Below the pieces are notes generated by a model. It made no database searches, was not told where the DNA came from, and was given only the letters and a program-made list of their open reading frames with translations. The translations under genes and the position numbers were made by a program. 64,000 bases of DNA from Taklimakanibacter lacteus (GTDB lineage Bacteria > Pseudomonadota > Alphaproteobacteria > Rhizobiales > Aestuariivirgaceae): assembly GCA_003576695.1 (NCBI GenBank), contig QOZQ01000008.1:62001-126000 (forward strand), in the 5' to 3' direction. Each line of letters starts with the position of its first letter. The stretch's first letter is position 1. Positions 8,400 to 20,026 of the stretch are shown piece by piece.

Positions 8400-9119
8400 A
8401 TGAGCGACAGCAATCTAGCATTGATGCAGGCGCCGCTCGAACAGGTCGAGGCGCGAAGCCTCACCGACCGCGTCTATCACCAGATGCGCGACCGGCTGAT
8501 GCGCGGCATTCTCAAGCCGCATCAGCGCCTGCGCATCGGTGAGCTCTCCAAGACCTTCGGCATCAGCGAGACGCCGATCCGCGAGGCGATCTTCCAGCTG
8601 GTGCGCGACGGTGCCGTCGAGGCCAAGCCTCATTCCTATTTCCGCGTGCGCAAGCTCTCGGTCGCCGAATATGTCGAGCGCCGCGAGATCCGCCTGCTGC
8701 TCGAGCCGCTCGCCGCCGAGCGCGCCCTCGACAATATCAGCGATGCCGATATCGACCGGCTGGCCTCGCATCACCAGCGCCTCATCGCCGCCGAGGCGAA
8801 CCGGGAATGGGATCCGGCCGTGCGCGCCAATTTCGATTTCCATTTCGGTCTCTATCGCGGTGCGAAGATGCCGCAGCTCATCACCATGCTGGAAAATCTC
8901 TGGCTGCAGCACGGCCCCCTGCTCAATTTCCTCTATCCCGACGGCCACCCGACCTATGACGGGCGCCACCAGCATGAGCACATCGTCGAGGCTCTGCGGG
9001 CGCGCGACCGCGAAGCGCTGCGCGCCGCTGTCCATGCCGACCTGGTCGAAGGCGGGCGCAATTTCCTGCGCCATCTGCAGGAACTGGAGAAGGCCGAGAA
9101 AGCGGGAGAAGACGCATGA
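8400..9119 (+). CDS. GntR family transcriptional regulator (FCD domain)
   Basis: This regulator of about 239 residues has an N-terminal winged helix (LTDRVYHQMRDRLMRG, then the recognition region FGISETPIREAI) and a C-terminal all-helical FCD ligand domain with conserved acidic and His positions (RREIRLLLEPLAAERA, NFDFHFGLY, HEHIVEALRARD). GGATGAG is placed correctly for the ATG at 8400; an in-frame ATG at 8394 is possible. It follows the aminotransferase by only a few bases and overlaps the next gene by 4 bases, so it lies within the operon it probably controls. Its likely operator is the palindrome at 7082-7093, and the effector is presumably the imported substrate or an early intermediate. 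Confidence 0.9.
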   Translation: MSDSNLALMQAPLEQVEARSLTDRVYHQMRDRLMRGILKPHQRLRIGELSKTFGISETPIREAIFQLVRDGAVEAKPHSYFRVRKLSVAEYVERREIRLLLEPLAAERALDNISDADIDRLASHHQRLIAAEANREWDPAVRANFDFHFGLYRGAKMPQLITMLENLWLQHGPLLNFLYPDGHPTYDGRHQHEHIVEALRARDREALRAAVHADLVEGGRNFLRHLQELEKAEKAGEDA

Positions 9120-9982
9120 CGGGAGCGGTTGGCGAGCGCGGCCATAATGTCTCGCGCGCTTTTCTCGCCGACCGCGCGATGTTCGTGCGCCTCGCCCGCA
9201 TCTGCGGCGCAGGCCACTATTCCTCGACCTTCTCGGCAGCCGAGCTCTTCGCCTCACTCTATTACGCGCATCTGAAGCTCGATCCGAGGGATCCCAAATG
9301 GCCGGACCGCGACCGCTTCGTGCTGAGCAAGGGCCATGCGGCGATCGGGCTTTATCCCATCCTGGCGCATCTGGGCTATTTCCCTCCCGAGCTCCTCGAC
9401 AATTTTACGAGGCTCGGCAGCGCCTTCGGCGATCACCCGAACATGAAGCACATTCCGGGCATCGATTTCTCCTCGGGCTCGCTTGGCCATGGCCTGTCGA
9501 TCGCCGTCGGCATGGCGCTTTCGGCGCGCGTGCAGAAGCGCGATTACCGCGTCTATTGCATGCTCGGCGATGGCGAGCTGGCGGAAGGCCAGATCTGGGA
9601 AGCCGCCATGTCCGCCGGCCATTACAAGCTCCAGGGCCTTATCGCCATCGTCGACCGCAACCAGCTCTGCATCGACGGGCGCACCGAGGATGTGATGGCG
9701 ATCGAGCCGGTCGAGGAGCGCTTCCGGAGCTTCGGCTGGGAGGCGCAGCGCATCGACGGCCATGATTTCGACTCCATCTTGGCGGCGCTCGGCCGCTTGA
9801 AGCCTGCCGGCACCGGCAGGCCGCAGGTCATCATCGCCGACACGATCAAGGGTCGCGGCGTCAGGCGCATGGAATTGTCGCTGCAATGGCACGTCGCCAA
9901 TCTGGCGGGCGACGACTATGCCGATGCCGAAGCCGAGATCCGCGCCGGCTTGCAGCCCTATCGGGAGAAGGCCCATGTCTGA
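9116..9982 (+). CDS. Transketolase-like protein, N-terminal (ThDP-binding) subunit
   Basis: This 288-residue protein is the N-terminal half of a split transketolase. It has the HYSSTFSAAELFA start, the GSLGHGLSIAVG segment, and the thiamine diphosphate motif GDGELAEGQ followed by the closing Asn in VDRNQL at residues about 150-182. It should form the catalytic unit with the product of the next gene. Split transketolases often serve specialised sugar catabolism rather than the pentose phosphate pathway; the D-apiose and sulfo-sugar pathways are precedents. The ATG at 9116 overlaps the GntR stop by 4 bases, and the next gene starts inside its last codons. Confidence 0.93.
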   Translation: MTGAVGERGHNVSRAFLADRAMFVRLARICGAGHYSSTFSAAELFASLYYAHLKLDPRDPKWPDRDRFVLSKGHAAIGLYPILAHLGYFPPELLDNFTRLGSAFGDHPNMKHIPGIDFSSGSLGHGLSIAVGMALSARVQKRDYRVYCMLGDGELAEGQIWEAAMSAGHYKLQGLIAIVDRNQLCIDGRTEDVMAIEPVEERFRSFGWEAQRIDGHDFDSILAALGRLKPAGTGRPQVIIADTIKGRGVRRMELSLQWHVANLAGDDYADAEAEIRAGLQPYREKAHV

Positions 9983-11018
9983 CCATCAGCAGGGCCAGGA
10001 CGCGATCTTCCGCGGCACGTCGGGCGGCGATGCGGCGCTGAAGGACAGGAAATCGATCATCGGCACGCCCAATGCGGCGCTGCCAGCCTTCGTCCTCGGC
10101 GAAGAGTTGGCCGACCTCGCCGATCATGATCCGCGCATCGTTGTGCTGACGGCCGATCTCGCCAATGCCAACCGCACCAATGACTTCAGAAAGCGCCATC
10201 CCGAGCGCTTCTTCAATGTCGGCATCGCCGAGAAGAACATGATCACCGTGGCCGCCGGCATGGCGTCCTGCGGCAACATCCCCTATGCGGCGACCTTCGC
10301 CTCCTTCTGCGCCATATTGGGCGCCGAGCAGCTCAAGACCGACTGCGCCTATCCCGGCATGAAGGTGCGCCTCATCGGCCATCATTCCGGCATGTCCATG
10401 GGCTTCTACGGCACCAGCCATCACGCGCTGGAAGACCTGGCCATGACGCGCACCATTGCCGATCTCACCGTCATCTGCGCCACCGACGCCAATCATCTGC
10501 GCGCCATATTGCGCGCCTCGCTCAATCATCCGGGTGCGATGTATATCCGTCTCGGCCGTGGCCGCGACCCACAGGTCTATGCCGATGTGCCGCGCGATTT
10601 CGCCATCGGAAAGGCCGCGACCTTGCGCGAGGGCAAGACGATCTCGCTCATCTGCTGCGGCTCGGTGGTGCGCGCCACGCTCGATGCGGCGCAGCTCCTC
10701 GCCGAACGCGGCATCGAGGCGCGCGTCATCGACATGCATACGCTGAAGCCACTCGATGAAGCCGCCATCCGCAAGGCGGCGCAGGAGACGGGCGCCATCC
10801 TCACCATCGAGGAGCACAATATCACCGGCGGCCTCGGCAGCGCGGCGGCCGAGGTGCTCGTCAGTGAAGGACGCATCCCGTTCCAGCGTCACGGCATCCC
10901 GGACGAATTCGTTCCGGTCGGCCCGCCCGCCGCTCTCTATGCCCAATACAAGCTCGATGCGCCTGGCATTGCTGAAAAGGTGCTGACGCTCCTGGGAGGT
11001 ACCCGCACTACCAACTGA
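9975..11018 (+). CDS. Transketolase-like protein, C-terminal subunit
   Basis: This protein of about 347 residues supplies the pyrimidine-binding and C-terminal domains of a split transketolase. The catalytic Glu that activates thiamine diphosphate lies in FNVGIAEKNM, and the C-terminal domain includes EEHNITGGLGSA. The ATG at 9975 (MSDHQQ) is chosen because GGGAGAAGG precedes it; the gene then overlaps the N-terminal subunit by 8 bases, typical of a tightly coupled pair. It probably transfers or cleaves a two-carbon ketol unit from the pathway intermediate. The ABC transporter genes start 43 bp further on, after a strong GGAGGAGG ribosome-binding site. Confidence 0.93.
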   Translation: MSDHQQGQDAIFRGTSGGDAALKDRKSIIGTPNAALPAFVLGEELADLADHDPRIVVLTADLANANRTNDFRKRHPERFFNVGIAEKNMITVAAGMASCGNIPYAATFASFCAILGAEQLKTDCAYPGMKVRLIGHHSGMSMGFYGTSHHALEDLAMTRTIADLTVICATDANHLRAILRASLNHPGAMYIRLGRGRDPQVYADVPRDFAIGKAATLREGKTISLICCGSVVRATLDAAQLLAERGIEARVIDMHTLKPLDEAAIRKAAQETGAILTIEEHNITGGLGSAAAEVLVSEGRIPFQRHGIPDEFVPVGPPAALYAQYKLDAPGIAEKVLTLLGGTRTTN

Positions 11019-11061
11019 ACCAAACGGGCTTCGGCCCCTATAAAAGTGGAGGAGGAAACAG

Positions 11062-12675
11062 ATGACCAAACTTTATCGACGCTCGCATTTCGCCAGGTGG
11101 CGTGCCGCCGCTTTGCTCTGCATCAGCCTCACCGCCGCGGCCTCGTTCCCGGCGCTGGCTTCGGCCGAGGACAAGCCCCTCGTCATCGTGCGCGACATCG
11201 ACATCAACTCGCTCGATCCGGCGCGCGCCTGGTGCGACACCTGCCAGATCTATCTGAGCAATGTCTATGAGACGCTCATCGGTTTAGGCACCGACAACAA
11301 GTCGCTGGTGCCCAGGCTCGCCACCAAATGGGAAGCCAATGCCGATCAGAGCCAGTTCACCTTCACGCTCGATCCCGACGCCAAATTCTCCGACGGCTCG
11401 CCCGTCGAGGCGAAGGACGTGAAATGGTCGATGGAGCGGCTGAAGAATGTGAAGGGCGATGCGTCCTTCATGATGGACGCCGTCAGGAGCATCGAGGCCA
11501 AGGATGCGAAGACGGTCGTCGTGACGCTCACCGGTCCGAACTCGGAATTCCTCAACATCCTGACCGCCCCCTATACCGGCGTCGCCAACAGCGTCGAGGC
11601 GTCCGCCAATGGCGCCGCCGCCGGCGAGGACGCGGCCACCGCCGACAAGGGCGAGGCCTGGTTCCTCGCCCATTCGGCCGGCAGCGGCCCCTATATGCTG
11701 GCCGAATACAAGCCGGGCGACGTGCTGCGCTTCAAGGCCAATCCGAATTACAAGCGCAGTGCCGTGGCCATCGGCGACATCGTCATCAAGCACACCAAGG
11801 ACGCGGTGGCGCAGGCGCAGATGCTGCAGAGCGGCGGCGCCGATATCGCCATGCAGATCGACCCCGACACCGCCAAGACGATCTCGGGCGGCGAACTGTC
11901 GGTCGAGACCGTGCCCTCCTATAATTTCCTCTATGTCGCGCTGTCGCCCGGCGCCAAGGACGGCGGCAAGCTCGCCAGCAAGGAAGTGCGCCAGGCCATC
12001 GGCTATGCGCTCGACTATGACGGCATCATCGAGTTCACCGTCGGCGGCCAGGGCAAGAAGATCCCCGTCGCCATTCCCAATGGCTTCCCGGGCACCGACG
12101 GACTGCCGGAGCCGAAGCAGGATCTGGCCAAGGCCAAGGAACTGATGGCGAAGGCCGGCGCCGCCGACGGCTTCGAGATCAACGCCACCTTCCCCAATAT
12201 GAATGCCTATGGCGTCGACCTCTCGCTGCTGATCCAGAAGGTCCAGCAGGATCTCGACAAGATCAACGTCAAGCTCAAGCTGACGCCGGTCGAGTTCTCG
12301 GTATGGCGCGACCAGGTGCGCGGCGACGGCATTCCGCTCACCACCGTGTTCTTCGCGCCTGATTATTATGGCAGCGCGCAATATGTGCAGTATTTCGGCA
12401 TGATGGAGGGAACGCCCTGGTGGAAGCGCGCCGGCGGCGCCACGGACGCCTCGATCACCAACGCCAAGACGGCCGAGCTTCTGACCAAGGTGCTGGCCGC
12501 CGGCGATGCCGAGAAGCCGGCGATCTACAAGGAGATCGCCCAGACCATGATCGATGATCGCATCATCATCCCGGTGGTCAGCCCCGACCTGGTGCTGGCG
12601 CATGCGAAGTCGGTGACGGGCCTGCGCTACAGCGCCTGCTGCAACCTGCTGATGAACGAGCTCGGACTCAAGTAA
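11062..12675 (+). CDS. ABC transporter substrate-binding protein, family 5 (peptide/nickel/opine type)
   Basis: This 537-residue periplasmic binding protein of the SBP family 5 has a signal peptide ending near ALASAED (about residue 33), followed by the family hallmarks DINSLDPARAW, LATKWEAN, FTFTLDPDAKFSDGSPVEAKDVKWS and YAL-type helices. Such proteins capture oligopeptides, opines, oligosaccharides or other sizeable solutes for a two-permease, two-ATPase importer, and those four genes follow. GGAGGAGG stands before the ATG. A perfect 11-bp hairpin separates it from the first permease and may keep binding-protein mRNA more abundant than the downstream message. Linkage to the aminotransferase, transketolase and acid-sugar kinase suggests an amino- or sugar-acid-like ligand. 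Confidence 0.92.
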   Translation: MTKLYRRSHFARWRAAALLCISLTAAASFPALASAEDKPLVIVRDIDINSLDPARAWCDTCQIYLSNVYETLIGLGTDNKSLVPRLATKWEANADQSQFTFTLDPDAKFSDGSPVEAKDVKWSMERLKNVKGDASFMMDAVRSIEAKDAKTVVVTLTGPNSEFLNILTAPYTGVANSVEASANGAAAGEDAATADKGEAWFLAHSAGSGPYMLAEYKPGDVLRFKANPNYKRSAVAIGDIVIKHTKDAVAQAQMLQSGGADIAMQIDPDTAKTISGGELSVETVPSYNFLYVALSPGAKDGGKLASKEVRQAIGYALDYDGIIEFTVGGQGKKIPVAIPNGFPGTDGLPEPKQDLAKAKELMAKAGAADGFEINATFPNMNAYGVDLSLLIQKVQQDLDKINVKLKLTPVEFSVWRDQVRGDGIPLTTVFFAPDYYGSAQYVQYFGMMEGTPWWKRAGGATDASITNAKTAELLTKVLAAGDAEKPAIYKEIAQTMIDDRIIIPVVSPDLVLAHAKSVTGLRYSACCNLLMNELGLK

Positions 12676-12687
12676 ACCACGCGTACT

Positions 12688-12720
12688 CCCCTTCTCCCAT
12701 GCTGCGCACGGGAGAAGGGG
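12688..12720. repeat. Perfect 11-bp inverted repeat between binding protein and permease genes
   Basis: CCCCTTCTCCC (12688-12698) pairs exactly with GGGAGAAGGGG (12710-12720) across an 11-base loop. No T-tract follows, so it is not a standard terminator. Hairpins of this composition are recurrent intergenic repeats in Rhizobiales genomes. In this position one would protect the upstream binding-protein mRNA or attenuate the permease genes, like REP elements between malE and malF. Confidence 0.7.
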
Positions 12721-12802
12721 AAAAATGATGGAGAGTGTTTCGCCTTTTTATGAGACTTGCAGATTACATTGGCGATAGCGCCGCAGATGCAGGGACGGGC
12801 AG

Positions 12803-13816
12803 ATGACGAGATACATCATCCGGCGTCTCATCGCCATGCCCTTCCTGTTGCTTGGCATCATCACCATCGCCTTCTTCATCTCGCATAATACCCGCGGCGA
12901 TCCCCTGATCTCCATCATCGGCGAGCGCCAGATGGAGAATCCGGACGTCGTCGCCGCCGCCAAGGCGCGCTGGGGCCTCGACAAGAGCCTGCCCGAGCAA
13001 TATGCGATCTATGTCGGCAATCTCACCACCGGCGATTTCGGCACGTCGCTGCGCACCAAGCGCCCGGTGGCGCAGGACCTTCTCGACCGCCTGCCGGCGA
13101 CGCTCGAGCTCGTCATCGCCGCCATGCTGGCGGGCAGCCTGACCGGGATCGTGCTGGGCGTCATCGCCGCGCGCTTCCGCGACAGCGGCATCGACCACCT
13201 GGCGCGGCTATGGGCGCTCATCGGCTCATCGACGCCGGTCTTCTGGTCCGGCCTCATTTTGCTCTATGTGTTCTCCGTGGCGCTCGGCTGGCTGCCGGGA
13301 CCGGGCCGGCTCAATGCCCGCACCCTGCCGCCCGAGACGATCACCGGCTTCCTCACCATCGACTCGCTCCTCTCCGGCAATCTCCAGCTGTTCCGCGAGA
13401 GCCTCTATCACCTGATCCTGCCCGCCCTCGTCCTCGGCTGGACGGTGATGGGCATCGTCTCGCGCCTGGTCAGGGTCAGCATGCTCGATGTGCTGAGCCA
13501 GGATTACATCGTGGCGGCGCGGGCGCGGGGTGCGCGCGAGCTGCGCGTGCTGTTCAACCACGCTCTGCGCAACGCGATGATCCCGACGCTGACCATCATC
13601 GGCTTCACTTTCGCCTATCTGATCACCGGCGCCGTCCTCACCGAGACGATCTTCTCCTGGCCCGGCATCGGCTCCTATGCGGTCGATGCGGCGCGCAATC
13701 TCGATTATCCCGCGATCATGGGCGTCACCATTGTCGGCGGCATGGCCTTCCTGCTGAGCAATCTCCTGACCGACATCGCCTATGCCTTCGCCGATCCGCG
13801 CATCAGGCTGAGATAG
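12803..13816 (+). CDS. ABC transporter permease, DppB/OppB type
   Basis: This 337-residue inner-membrane permease has the OppB/DppB plan: an N-terminal helix (YIIRRLIAMPFLLLGIITIAF), a periplasmic loop, then five further hydrophobic segments. The cytoplasmic EAA-type motif is YIVAARARGARELRVLFNHALRNAMIP near residues 233-260, where the ATPases dock. The C-terminal FSWPGIGSYAVDA is family-typical. It pairs with the downstream OppC-type permease, whose start lies 3 bases after its stop. GGGACGGG lies before the ATG. It is part of the importer for the unknown substrate of this catabolic operon. Confidence 0.93.
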   Translation: MTRYIIRRLIAMPFLLLGIITIAFFISHNTRGDPLISIIGERQMENPDVVAAAKARWGLDKSLPEQYAIYVGNLTTGDFGTSLRTKRPVAQDLLDRLPATLELVIAAMLAGSLTGIVLGVIAARFRDSGIDHLARLWALIGSSTPVFWSGLILLYVFSVALGWLPGPGRLNARTLPPETITGFLTIDSLLSGNLQLFRESLYHLILPALVLGWTVMGIVSRLVRVSMLDVLSQDYIVAARARGARELRVLFNHALRNAMIPTLTIIGFTFAYLITGAVLTETIFSWPGIGSYAVDAARNLDYPAIMGVTIVGGMAFLLSNLLTDIAYAFADPRIRLR

Positions 13817-13818
13817 CC

Positions 13819-14663
13819 ATGTCCGCTTCCTCAGCCCCCGCGAAGCCCCGTTCCTTCGCCCTTCCCTCCCATCTCACTCTGCCGGTGCTGCTCGGCGCCG
13901 CCATCACGCTGTTCTGGATCGTGACCGCGCTCAGCGTCGATCTCTGGCCGATCTATGACCCGCTCGACATGGTGGCGCGCCGGCTGATGCCGCCAAGTGC
14001 CGAGCACTGGTTCGGCACCGACGCGCTCGGCCGCGATGTGCTGACCCGCACGCTGCATGGCGCGCGCTCCTCGCTCATCATGTCCTGCGCCGTCATCTTC
14101 TTCGCCGTCTCGATCGGCAGTGCCCTCGGCGCCATTGCAGGATATGCCGGTGGCTTCATCGACAATGCCATCATGCGCCTCGTCGATGTGACCTTGTCCT
14201 TCCCGCCGATCCTGCTGGCCATGGCCGTCACGGCGGCACTCGGCCCCGGCCTCGAGAACGCCGCCATCGCCATGATCATCGTCTGGTGGCCGGCCTATGC
14301 GCGCCTGATGCGCGGCCAGGTGCTGGCCGTCAAGGCGCGCGAGCATGTCGAGGCGGCGGTCGCCGGCGGCGCCGGTCATGCCCGCACCCTCATCCGCCAC
14401 ATCCTGCCTTTGTGCTGGGGTCCGATCCTCATCAACGCCACGATGGATTTCGGCCAGGTGGTGCTGCTCGCGGCGTCCTTGTCCTTCATCGGCCTCGGCG
14501 CCTCGCCGCCCACGCCCGAATGGGGCTCGATGATCTCGGAAGGCGCCATTCATTTCTATCAATGGTGGATCTGCGCCGGTCCCGGCCTCGCCATCCTCTC
14601 GGTGGTGCTCGGCTTCAATTTCCTCGGCGACGGCCTGAGCGACTATCTCGATCCGAGGCGCTC

Positions 14664-14667
<4 letters not shown>
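13819..14667 (+). CDS. ABC transporter permease, DppC/OppC type
   Basis: This 282-residue inner-membrane permease is of the OppC/DppC type. It shows one N-terminal transmembrane segment, the diagnostic [21 protein letters not shown] stretch around residues 66-87, and five more hydrophobic segments. The ATPase-docking loop reads [29 protein letters not shown] in the expected place. Translation from the ATG at 13819 follows the upstream permease by 2 bases, and its stop overlaps the GTG start of the next ATPase gene. It forms the membrane channel with the OppB-type partner. Confidence 0.93.
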
Positions 14668-15640
<973 letters not shown>

Positions 15641-15644
<4 letters not shown>

Positions 15645-16609
15645 GCCCGATCCTGTCGGTGCGCCACCTCGCCAAGCATTTCCCGATCCGCTCAGGCGTG
15701 ATCCTCGAGCGCACCGTTGGTCACGTGCAAGCGGTGTCGGATGTCTCCTTCGACATCGCCCGCGGCGAGACGCTGGGACTTGTCGGTGAATCAGGCTGCG
15801 GCAAGACCACGCTCGGCCGCTGCATCGTCCGCCTGCTCGAGCCGAGCGCCGGCGAGATCCTGTTCCGCGGGAGCGATATCGCAAGACTGTCGCGCCGCGA
15901 CATGCGGCCCTTGCGCAAGCATCTGCAGATCGTCTTCCAGGATCCCTATGCATCGCTGCATCCGCGCATGCGGGTGCGCGACATCATTGCCGAACCCCTG
16001 CGGCTCCTCGACCTGCCGCCCGCCGCCGCGACGGACCGGGTGCATGAGCTGCTCGATCTGGTCAAGCTCGACCGCGATTATGCCGAGCGCTATCCGCATG
16101 AACTGTCGGGCGGCCAGCGCCAGCGCATCGGCATCGCCAGGGCGCTCGCGGTCGGACCCGATCTTCTCGTTCTCGATGAACCGGTCTCCGCCCTCGATGT
16201 CAGCATCCAGGCCGGCATCCTCAACCTTCTGAAGGAGCTGCAGGCGAAGCTCGACCTCGCCTGCCTGTTCATCTCGCACGACCTGTCGGTGATCCGCCAT
16301 CTGTGCGACCGCGTGGCGGTGATGTATCTGGGCAAGATCGTCGAGATGGCGGAGCGCGAAGAGCTCTATGAGCGGTCCGCCCATCCCTATACGCAGGCCC
16401 TCCTCTCCGCGGTGGCTTCCCCCGGCGGGGCCGCCAGGGACCGCATCCTGCTCAAGGGCGATCCGCCCAATCCGGCAGACCCGCCCTCAGGCTGCCGGTT
16501 CCGCACCCGCTGCTGGAAGGCTGCCGACATCTGCGCGGCGCAGGAACCCTCGCTGAACTCCCGGAATGGCTGTCACAGCGTGGCCTGTCACTTCCCGGAA
16601 GACACGTAA
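15641..16609 (+). CDS. ABC transporter ATP-binding protein, DppF/OppF type
   Basis: This 322-residue partner ATPase contains Walker A GESGCGKT, the Q-loop [12 protein letters not shown], signature LSGGQRQR, Walker [13 protein letters not shown] and the switch His in ISHDLS, followed by the oligo_HPY domain with cysteines in CRFRTRC. It overlaps the stop of the OppD-type gene by 4 bases (ATGA) and ends the rightward operon. Its last 22 bases overlap the 3' end of the opposing cyclase gene, so the operon is closed by convergent transcription; no separate terminator was seen. Confidence 0.93.
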
Positions 16610-19600
16610 GATCGGTTGGCAATCGCCTCATCGAGCGCCCGGGTGGCGCGGACGAAATTGAGCTTGCGGCCGAGGGCGGCAACGCGCGTCAGCTCGGCCT
16701 TGACCTCTGCCGATCTCTCACCCCGACCGTGACGGATCAGGATGCGAGCTCTCTGGATGAGGAAATCAGCCCACGGAAAGGGCTCCTTCGCCGTATAGTC
16801 GGCCATCGCCTCGGCGAAGCCTTCCGCTTGCTGCCATTCACCGCGCTTCAGGGCCGAGGTCATCATGTGGCTGTTGAAGAACATGTGATTATGGCTGGGA
16901 GCGCCGGCGGCCAGGATGGCGCGCGCCTTGGCGATATGGCCCTGCCGCTCGCTTTCGCTCGTCGCCAGCTCCGCCAGCATGCCGAGCACGATCGGGCCCA
17001 TGTAGTTGAGCCCGGTCTCCTTGCACAGTTGGTAGGCCCATTGCGCGTAATGGCGCGCCTCGTCGGGCTTCTCGTCGGCAAACGCGAGCTCGGCGAAGAA
17101 CATCTTGCTTTCCGCTTCGAAGCGTTTGGCGCCGAGCGCGATGGCGATCTCGTCGGCCTTGACCGCATGTTCGCGCGCCGCAACGAGCTGATCGGCCTCG
17201 AACAGGCAGAAATAGCTGCAATGATGCGAGATCATCTCCGCCCGCCGCGCCCCCGCCCGTTCGGCGAGCCGGATCGCTTCGCGATTGTGCTCCTGCGCCA
17301 GTTGCCATTCGCCCTTGGACAGAGCGGCGATGGCGCACATCGGGAGATTGGCCACCTCGATGCGTCCGAAGCCTTCCTTGCGTGCCAGCTCCACGCAGCG
17401 GCTGAAGGCGTCATAGGCGCTCAGCATACGCCCCTGGGCATAATGGCCGTCGCCGAGCCCGCCCAGCGCCCGGATCTCCGCCTCGATCGAGCCCGCCTGG
17501 CGGGCAAGATCGAGTGCCTTCTGGTGTTCGGCCAGGCATTCGGCGAGCCGGCCCTTCGGGAACAGCAGATTGCCGCGCAGATAGTGCGCGCGCGACAATT
17601 CGAGCAGCAAACGGTCGCGGTCGGCGATCGTCTCGGCGCGGTCGAGCGCCGCGAAAGCCTCATCGAAGCGATCGACCAGCCTGAGACTTTGCGCAAAGCC
17701 GATATTGGCGCGGCAGGTCAGCGCATCATCATTGGCCGCAAGCCGCAGCGCCTCCGGCCACACCTCGAGCGATGGCGCGATCTGGCCGGTTTCGAGCAGC
17801 ATTTCGCCGCGCCGCGTCAGGAGTTCCGCCTTGAAAGCCCCCTCCTCCACCAGCGCCAGGGCACGCGCATTGAGAGAAATCGCGCTTTCATAATGATAGA
17901 TCGCCCATTCGCCCTGCGCCGCCTCATCATAGGCTTTGGCAGCGCCCGGATCCTGCGCCTGATCGAGATGGCTCGCGACAAGGAGCTTGTCATGCCCGCG
18001 AAACCACTCGGCCGCCTTGACATGCAGGCTGCGGCGGCGCGATTTCGGCAAGGTGCCATAGGTCGCATCGCGCACCAGCGCATGGACGAACTCGAAATGC
18101 GGTCCCGCCGGCCGGATCAGGAAGGCGTCGATCAGCGCCTGCATCGGAACATTGGCCGTCTCCGCCAGGTGGTCGATTTCCTCCCGGGCGAAACGCTGGC
18201 CGAGCACGGAGGCCGTCTGCACGATGCGCCGGTCGGACTCGCTCAGGCGATCGAGACGCGCCACGACGAGACTCTGTATCGATTGCGGCAGCGCCTCGCC
18301 GCCAGCCCCTGTCTTGTGATGCAGAAGCTGCACGAGGAACAGCGGGTTGCCGGCGGCGCGCGCCAGCACCTCCCTCACCGAGGCACTCTTGCCCTCGAAC
18401 ATCTGTTCGGCAAGCCGGCGCGCGTCTTTCTCCGAGAGCGCGGAGAGATCGATCGTGGTCAGGGGTGTCGGCGCCGCCCGCATCCGCCAGGCGGCATTGA
18501 GCGGATCGCTTTCCGGCCGCGTGGTGAAGACGAGCATGATCGGATGGCCTTGCGCGCTTTGCGCCAGCGGCGCCAGGATATCGAGCCCGTCCTCGTCGAT
18601 CCAATGCAGATCCTCGATGGTGAAGAAAAGCGGTCCCCGCCCGGCGGCGAGAACGGCAACTTTCGCCAGTGTCGCCGCGCGGGCCGCCTTGCGGCCCTGG
18701 GCGTCGAATGTGCTGAACAGGCGCGCAAGCGGAGCCGGCAACATCACCCCCATGAGATCATGGAGGAAAGCCTCGTCGCGCTCGCCAAGGCCGTTCGCGG
18801 CGGCAAAAGACGCAATGCCCGCCGTCATCTCGTCATCGCTCAGGCTCGGCCCGAGGCCGAGCAGAGCCTGGGTGACGAGCCGGCGCAATTGCGTCTGGCT
18901 GCCGCCGCCGAAGCTCATCACGGCGGCGGCGAGGCAGCGGAAGCCATGCCGGCGCGCCGCGTCCGTCGCCTCTTCGAGGAGGCGTGTCTTGCCGATGCCG
19001 GCGTCGCCGCGAATATGGATGATGCGGCCGCTCTGCTGTTGCGCCGTCATGTCGAGCGCATGCTCGATCTGCCTCACTTCCGCTTCCCGGCCGACAAAGC
19101 GCGGGCCGCTCGTTTCCCTGTTTGTCGGACCGGTCTGGGCAAGCTTGAAGACCGGCATCGGTTCGGCGAAGCCGTCGAGCCGGTGGCGGCCGAAATCCCT
19201 GACCGCATGGCGATGCGCGATCGCCGCGGCAAGGTCTCCCGACAAAAGGATTTCGCCCGCTTTGGCGAGATCGCACAGCCTTGCGGCCAGATTGACCGAG
19301 GAACCGGTGATCGTATAGGGCCGGTGCATGTCGCTGCCGGTCGACGCGGCAAGGACGGTTCCGGCGGCAAGCCCGCTATGGACATCGAGCTTCGTCACAT
19401 TGTAGCGCTTGGCCAGCGGCGCCATGCCCTCGCGGATGCCGATGGCCGCGGCAACGGCACGTTCCGCGTCATCGCCATGGGCGACGGGTGCCCCGAACAC
19501 CGCCATCACGCAATCGCCGATATGCTTGTCGATCGTGCCGCCCAGACGCACGATCACGCCATCGGCAAGGGCGAAATAGTCATTGAGCAGCCTCTGCACG

Positions 19601-19878
19601 TCTTCCGGATCACGCTCGCCGGAGAGAGCGGTGAAGCCCGACAGATCGGCGAAGATGACGGTGACCGGGCGCAGCTCGCTGTCCGGAGCACGCGCTTCGG
19701 GTGCGCGCGCTGCCGCCGGCGCCGCCTGGCCCAGCGGCGATCCGCACTGGCCGCAGAACTTGGCGGTCGGGGCATTCTGCGCGCCGCAGCCGGAGCACAC
19801 CGCCGCCAGTGCCGTTCCGCAGGAAGTGCAGAAGCGTTGGCCTGGCTGTGCTGGCGTTCCGCAGGCAGAGCAGTTCAT
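16588..19878 (-). CDS. Zinc ribbon - class III adenylate/guanylate cyclase - AAA ATPase - TPR signalling protein
   Basis: This 1096-residue multidomain protein opens with two double-CxxC zinc ribbons (residues 3-45). A class III cyclase domain follows, with the metal aspartates at about 78 and 122, the substrate-specifying Lys at about 118 and Thr at about 189, and the Asn/Arg pair at about 196 and 200, so it looks catalytically competent and adenylate-type. A STAND-like ATPase has Walker A GDAGIGKT at about 291-298. The last 450 residues are helical TPR-like repeats. Proteins of this build are common in Rhizobiales as stand-alone signal transducers, but their inputs are mostly unknown. No transmembrane segment is evident. 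It is transcribed away from the caspase-like pair at 20027. Confidence 0.92.
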   Translation of the reverse strand: MNCSACGTPAQPGQRFCTSCGTALAAVCSGCGAQNAPTAKFCGQCGSPLGQAAPAAARAPEARAPDSELRPVTVIFADLSGFTALSGERDPEDVQRLLNDYFALADGVIVRLGGTIDKHIGDCVMAVFGAPVAHGDDAERAVAAAIGIREGMAPLAKRYNVTKLDVHSGLAAGTVLAASTGSDMHRPYTITGSSVNLAARLCDLAKAGEILLSGDLAAAIAHRHAVRDFGRHRLDGFAEPMPVFKLAQTGPTNRETSGPRFVGREAEVRQIEHALDMTAQQQSGRIIHIRGDAGIGKTRLLEEATDAARRHGFRCLAAAVMSFGGGSQTQLRRLVTQALLGLGPSLSDDEMTAGIASFAAANGLGERDEAFLHDLMGVMLPAPLARLFSTFDAQGRKAARAATLAKVAVLAAGRGPLFFTIEDLHWIDEDGLDILAPLAQSAQGHPIMLVFTTRPESDPLNAAWRMRAAPTPLTTIDLSALSEKDARRLAEQMFEGKSASVREVLARAAGNPLFLVQLLHHKTGAGGEALPQSIQSLVVARLDRLSESDRRIVQTASVLGQRFAREEIDHLAETANVPMQALIDAFLIRPAGPHFEFVHALVRDATYGTLPKSRRRSLHVKAAEWFRGHDKLLVASHLDQAQDPGAAKAYDEAAQGEWAIYHYESAISLNARALALVEEGAFKAELLTRRGEMLLETGQIAPSLEVWPEALRLAANDDALTCRANIGFAQSLRLVDRFDEAFAALDRAETIADRDRLLLELSRAHYLRGNLLFPKGRLAECLAEHQKALDLARQAGSIEAEIRALGGLGDGHYAQGRMLSAYDAFSRCVELARKEGFGRIEVANLPMCAIAALSKGEWQLAQEHNREAIRLAERAGARRAEMISHHCSYFCLFEADQLVAAREHAVKADEIAIALGAKRFEAESKMFFAELAFADEKPDEARHYAQWAYQLCKETGLNYMGPIVLGMLAELATSESERQGHIAKARAILAAGAPSHNHMFFNSHMMTSALKRGEWQQAEGFAEAMADYTAKEPFPWADFLIQRARILIRHGRGERSAEVKAELTRVAALGRKLNFVRATRALDEAIANRSYVSSGK

Positions 19879-20026
19879 TTGCCGTCCAAATCACCATTCC
19901 AACGATGCATTATATCGCGCTGGATCAAAAAAATTTCCATTCGCAGCGAGACCGGGCAATCGAATATTGCGTAACGTCAATTCTCACTGTAAGCAGAAGG
20001 GGTTCAACTCGCAATGAGGTAGCCTT

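Noticed and set aside
11284-12603. Long minus-strand frame opposite the ABC binding-protein gene
   Set aside because: Antisense shadow of a recognisable family 5 binding protein; no ribosome-binding site or motif.
16729-19974. Very long plus-strand open frame opposite the cyclase gene
   Set aside because: It is a GC-driven antisense frame. The minus-strand product has intact zinc ribbons, cyclase and ATPase motifs, while this frame shows only Arg/His-rich low-complexity sequence.
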